Source: Micromonospora halophytica (GTDB lineage Bacteria; Actinomycetota; Actinomycetes; Mycobacteriales; Micromonosporaceae). Taken from it: 64,000 nucleotides of DNA. The position numbers were made by a program, and so were the translations under genes. The DNA lies in assembly GCF_900090245.1 (NCBI RefSeq), contig NZ_FMDN01000014.1, positions 1 to 64,000 of the forward strand, written 5' to 3'. The notes below the pieces were generated by a model. That model was not told the DNA's origin. It saw only the letters and a list, made by a program, of their open reading frames with translations, and did not search any database. Positions 61,649-64,000 of the stretch are shown one piece after another. Position 1 is the stretch's first letter. Every line of letters begins with the position of its first letter.

Positions 61649-62955
61649 CACCGGTCCCGGACGAGGAGGTCGGGTTTGAGGCCGGCGGCGGTGAGCTCGT
61701 CGAGGGTGTCGGCGCGGATCGGCGCGGCGGGGATGGCGCGCCGGTCGGGGCCAGGGCGGTAGATCTCGTTGGAGGGGACCTGGGTGCCGTCGGTCTCCAG
61801 GACCTGACGGATAGAGGACACCACTCGGGTGCCGTCGGTGGCGACGTCCAGGTGGACGACGAAGTCGACGGCCTGGCCGATGAGCACGTTCGCCGCGTCG
61901 AAGGTTAGCTTCTCCGGCGCCTGCATGACGTACATGGCCAGCCGGGTCAGGGCCTGCTTGCTGGAGGAGGCGTGCAGGGTGCACATGCTGCCGTCGTTGC
62001 CCTGCGACATGGCCAGGAGCATGGGTACGGCTTCGGCGCCGCGGGTCTCGCCGACGATGACCCGGTCCGGGCGCATCCGCAGGCCCCAGCGCACCATGGT
62101 GGACATGTCGATGCCGCCGACGCCTTCGAGGTTCGGTTCCCGCTGCTGCAGGGCGGTGGTGTTCGGGTGGGCGTCGCTGTCCTCGTCAAGGCCGAGTTCG
62201 TAGGCGTCCTCGACGGTGACGATCCGCTCGTGGGGGCTGATCGCGCCGGCGGCGGCGCGCAGCATGGTGGTCTTGCCGACGCCGACGCCTCCGCAGATCA
62301 CGATGTTCTTGCGCGCCCGCACCAGCGCCCGGATGAGTTCCCGCAGCCCCACCGTGATCTCCCCGCGGTGCAGCAGGTCGTCCAGGGTCACCCGGTGCAG
62401 GGTGTTGCGGCGGATCGACAGCGAGGGCCGTTTCGCTACCGCCATCACGGCGAACAGGCGTTGCCCGCCGGGCAGCCGCAGCGACAGGCCGGGCGAACCG
62501 CGGTCGAAGCGGCGCTCCTCCTGCCCGCTGCGCGCCGCCGCTATCCGCACCAGGTCGACCAGGTCGTCGTCGGAGGCGGCGACCGGCGGCACTCGCTGCA
62601 CCCGCCCGTCGGTGGTGCGGATCCACACGTTGTCGCAGCCGTTGGCGAAGATGTCCTCCACCCGCGGGTCGTCGATCAACCTCTGCAAGCCGCCCAGGCC
62701 GGTGAAGCTGTCCCGCAATGCCCGCGCCAGGGCCGCCTCGGCCTGCGGGGTGAGCGGGGCACGGCCGGCGGAGATGTCCTCGCGGGCGTGGACGACGAGT
62801 TCCTCCGCGATGTATCCCGCGATCACCGCGTGGCGCTCGCCGTCGGGAAGCTGCGTGCCGTGCGTGGCCAGGCGGTCGCTGACCCGGGCCCGCAGCCGCG
62901 CCACCACCTCCGGCGGGGCCGCGGTCGTGCCGCCGTTCAGCGTTGGGGCGGTCAC
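61645..62955 (-). CDS. cpaF: CpaF/TadA-type pilus assembly ATPase
   Basis: 436 residues from the GTG at 62955, overlapping the TadZ stop. Family marks: the DPRVEDIFANGCDNVWI region, Walker A CGGVGVGKTT (near 219-227), the Asp box VTVEDAYELGL, Walker B RPDRVIVGETRGAEA and GNDGSMCTLHASS. It drives polymerisation and export of the Flp pilin. The intact motifs and the coupled layout indicate a functional Tad machine. Confidence 0.93.
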   Translation of the reverse strand: MTAPTLNGGTTAAPPEVVARLRARVSDRLATHGTQLPDGERHAVIAGYIAEELVVHAREDISAGRAPLTPQAEAALARALRDSFTGLGGLQRLIDDPRVEDIFANGCDNVWIRTTDGRVQRVPPVAASDDDLVDLVRIAAARSGQEERRFDRGSPGLSLRLPGGQRLFAVMAVAKRPSLSIRRNTLHRVTLDDLLHRGEITVGLRELIRALVRARKNIVICGGVGVGKTTMLRAAAGAISPHERIVTVEDAYELGLDEDSDAHPNTTALQQREPNLEGVGGIDMSTMVRWGLRMRPDRVIVGETRGAEAVPMLLAMSQGNDGSMCTLHASSSKQALTRLAMYVMQAPEKLTFDAANVLIGQAVDFVVHLDVATDGTRVVSSIRQVLETDGTQVPSNEIYRPGPDRRAIPAAPIRADTLDELTAAGLKPDLLVRDRW

Positions 62956-63686
62956 CGCACAACCTCCAGCACCGCACCGACGGGTTGCCCGCCGGCCGCG
63001 ACGGACACGGCGAGGGCGCGCAAAGCCTGGGCGAGGCGGGTACGTGTCCACGCCCGCCCCGTTATCCGCCCGGCGAGGACGCCCGCGCCCCACCGGTCGG
63101 CGGGCAACTGCGCCCACACCGGAACACCGAGGCGCCCGCTGATCTCCGCCGGGGTGTAGGCGGACCTGCCGCAGACCGCCATCCCGACACCACCCGGCCG
63201 CGCCGCGGCACGCAGCGCCGGCAAGCGGGTGTCCAGGTGATCCAGGTACTCCGTCGACCCCGAGGTGACCAGCACGACCGCGTCAGCGGAGCGCAACAGG
63301 CCCCACGCGGGGCTGTTGGCGTAGAGGCGACCCGCATCGGCGACCACTACCGGCGCCAACCGCGCGACCGCCTCGGCCTGGCCGGCGAGGACCGACACCG
63401 CCCCCGCAGCGGTCTCGGCCGCACCCGGCCCGACGAGGACGTGCAAACCCAACGGCACCTGCTGCACGTACGGTGCCGCCCCGCCGGTGTGCCCGCCGTG
63501 CCGGGCCGCCGCCGCCAGGGACGCCAGGCCCGGCTCCTGCGCCAGCCCGAACCGCGCCGCGACCACCCCGCCACCGGGGTCGGCCTCCACCAGCAACGCC
63601 GGACGGTCCGGCCACAACGCCGCTATTCCCAACGCGGCCGTCGACGCGCCCGGCGCGCCGGACACCGACGCCACCACCACCAACAT
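62952..63686 (-). CDS. TadZ/CpaE-like ParA-family protein
   Basis: 244 residues from the ATG at 63686, eight bases after AGGAGG; a GTG at 63710 overlapping the preceding stop is an alternative. The fold is MinD/ParA-like: LVVVASVSGAPGASTAALGIA at the P-loop, ALLVEADPGGG and VVVADAGRLYANS. The Walker A lysines are absent, so ATP binding is atypical, as in several TadZ proteins. TadZ positions the Tad machine in the cell. Confidence 0.85.
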   Translation of the reverse strand: MLVVVASVSGAPGASTAALGIAALWPDRPALLVEADPGGGVVAARFGLAQEPGLASLAAAARHGGHTGGAAPYVQQVPLGLHVLVGPGAAETAAGAVSVLAGQAEAVARLAPVVVADAGRLYANSPAWGLLRSADAVVLVTSGSTEYLDHLDTRLPALRAAARPGGVGMAVCGRSAYTPAEISGRLGVPVWAQLPADRWGAGVLAGRITGRAWTRTRLAQALRALAVSVAAGGQPVGAVLEVVR

Positions 63687-63706
63687 CTCCCGCACCTCCT
63701 CACGTC

Positions 63707-64000
63707 TCACTGGGACGGGCCGAGCTGCACCAGCGACACGTCCCCCGGGGCCGCCGCGACCGCTTCCGCCGCATCCGCAGCGAGCAGCACCGTCACCAAC
63801 TGCGTGCCCACCTGGTCGGCGCCCGCCGCCACGGACACGACCGTGGCCACCGCCCGGCGTACACCGTTGTTCTGCTGCGGCGCCTGCTCCCCGCCTCCGG
63901 TCGGCGGGGCGACCAGCACCACCACCCGCGACCCGGGGGTCAGGCTCGTCGGGGCCCGGCCCGGCTTGACCGGAACCGCGATCACCGCCTGCCCCGCCGC
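63707..64000 (-). CDS. SAF-domain protein, CpaB/RcpC-like (cut by window edge)
   Basis: Only the last 97 codons are in the window. The frame reads in from beyond 64000. VIAVPVKPGRAPTSLTPGSRVVVLVAPP is the end of a SAF domain as in CpaB/RcpC, followed by VATVVSVAAGADQVGTQLVTVLLAADAAEAVAAAPGDVSLVQLG, the usual C-terminal domain. It is the first visible member of the Tad operon; the operon continues to the right. Confidence 0.8.
   Translation of the reverse strand, partial: AAGQAVIAVPVKPGRAPTSLTPGSRVVVLVAPPTGGGEQAPQQNNGVRRAVATVVSVAAGADQVGTQLVTVLLAADAAEAVAAAPGDVSLVQLGPSQ

Overview
The window is very GC-rich, with near-universal G/C third codon positions, GTG starts, tightly coupled operons and actinobacteria-restricted families (a conservon, DUF2637, Lsr2). 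It looks like chromosome plus a large integrated mobile element from a filamentous actinomycete. A Micromonosporaceae-type host is my guess and was not tested.

1-3.3 kb, minus strand: a translationally coupled cluster of a radical SAM/SPASM enzyme, an archaeal-type S-adenosylmethionine synthetase, a GAMT-like methyltransferase and the stump of a phytanoyl-CoA dioxygenase-like gene. The stump stops next to the 5' end of an IS1634-type transposase that runs off the left edge. A 41-bp perfect palindrome lies in the divergent gap between this cluster and the next operon.

3.6-13.7 kb, plus strand: one long overlapping operon. It joins conservon components (NIT-domain CvnA kinase, CvnB roadblock protein, CvnD GTPase; CvnC is missing) to a complete branched-chain amino-acid/urea-type ABC importer (LivK-H-M-G-F), a frameshifted exported protein and a methyltransferase. 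Two genes of unknown role follow (14-15.9 kb), one of them a transposase-type HTH / Zn-ribbon / TPR fusion.

16-64 kb: a putative integrative conjugative element. Its left module has a GntR repressor with its own operator, a tyrosine integrase, a HEPN-like protein, an excisionase-like HTH protein and three tandem DNA methyltransferase genes (one frameshifted, one without its catalytic motif). Next comes a non-coding zone with at least 11 TGTCAG/CTGACA motifs and one half of a 54-bp inverted repeat whose other half lies 2 kb away. A type IV secretion operon follows (pilin, VirB6-like, PrgI, VirB4, VirD4-like), then a replication-relaxation protein. The 34-53 kb stretch is a string of mostly single genes separated by GC hairpins: Lsr2-like, GGDEF, a PD-(D/E)XK candidate, an M23 peptidase with a lysozyme-like domain, a MoxR ATPase/VWA pair, DUF4314, DUF4262, a HAD protein and several unknowns.

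53-64 kb, minus strand: a continuous operon encoding a Tad/Flp-type pilus (SAF-domain CpaB, TadZ, CpaF, TadB, TadC, a small Flp-like prepilin, two TadE-like proteins and a TadG-like protein). It leads into a membrane LysM-BTAD protein, a DUF2637 spread-type protein and a possible OGG-fold protein. T4SS, cell-wall hydrolase, relaxation protein and Tad pilus on what appears to be one element suggest that conjugation may use a Tad pilus for cell contact. Neither end of the element nor an att site could be identified, so its extent is inferred. Three genes (11772, 20709, 37328) each show one single-base frame disruption, so either decay or base-calling error must be considered.
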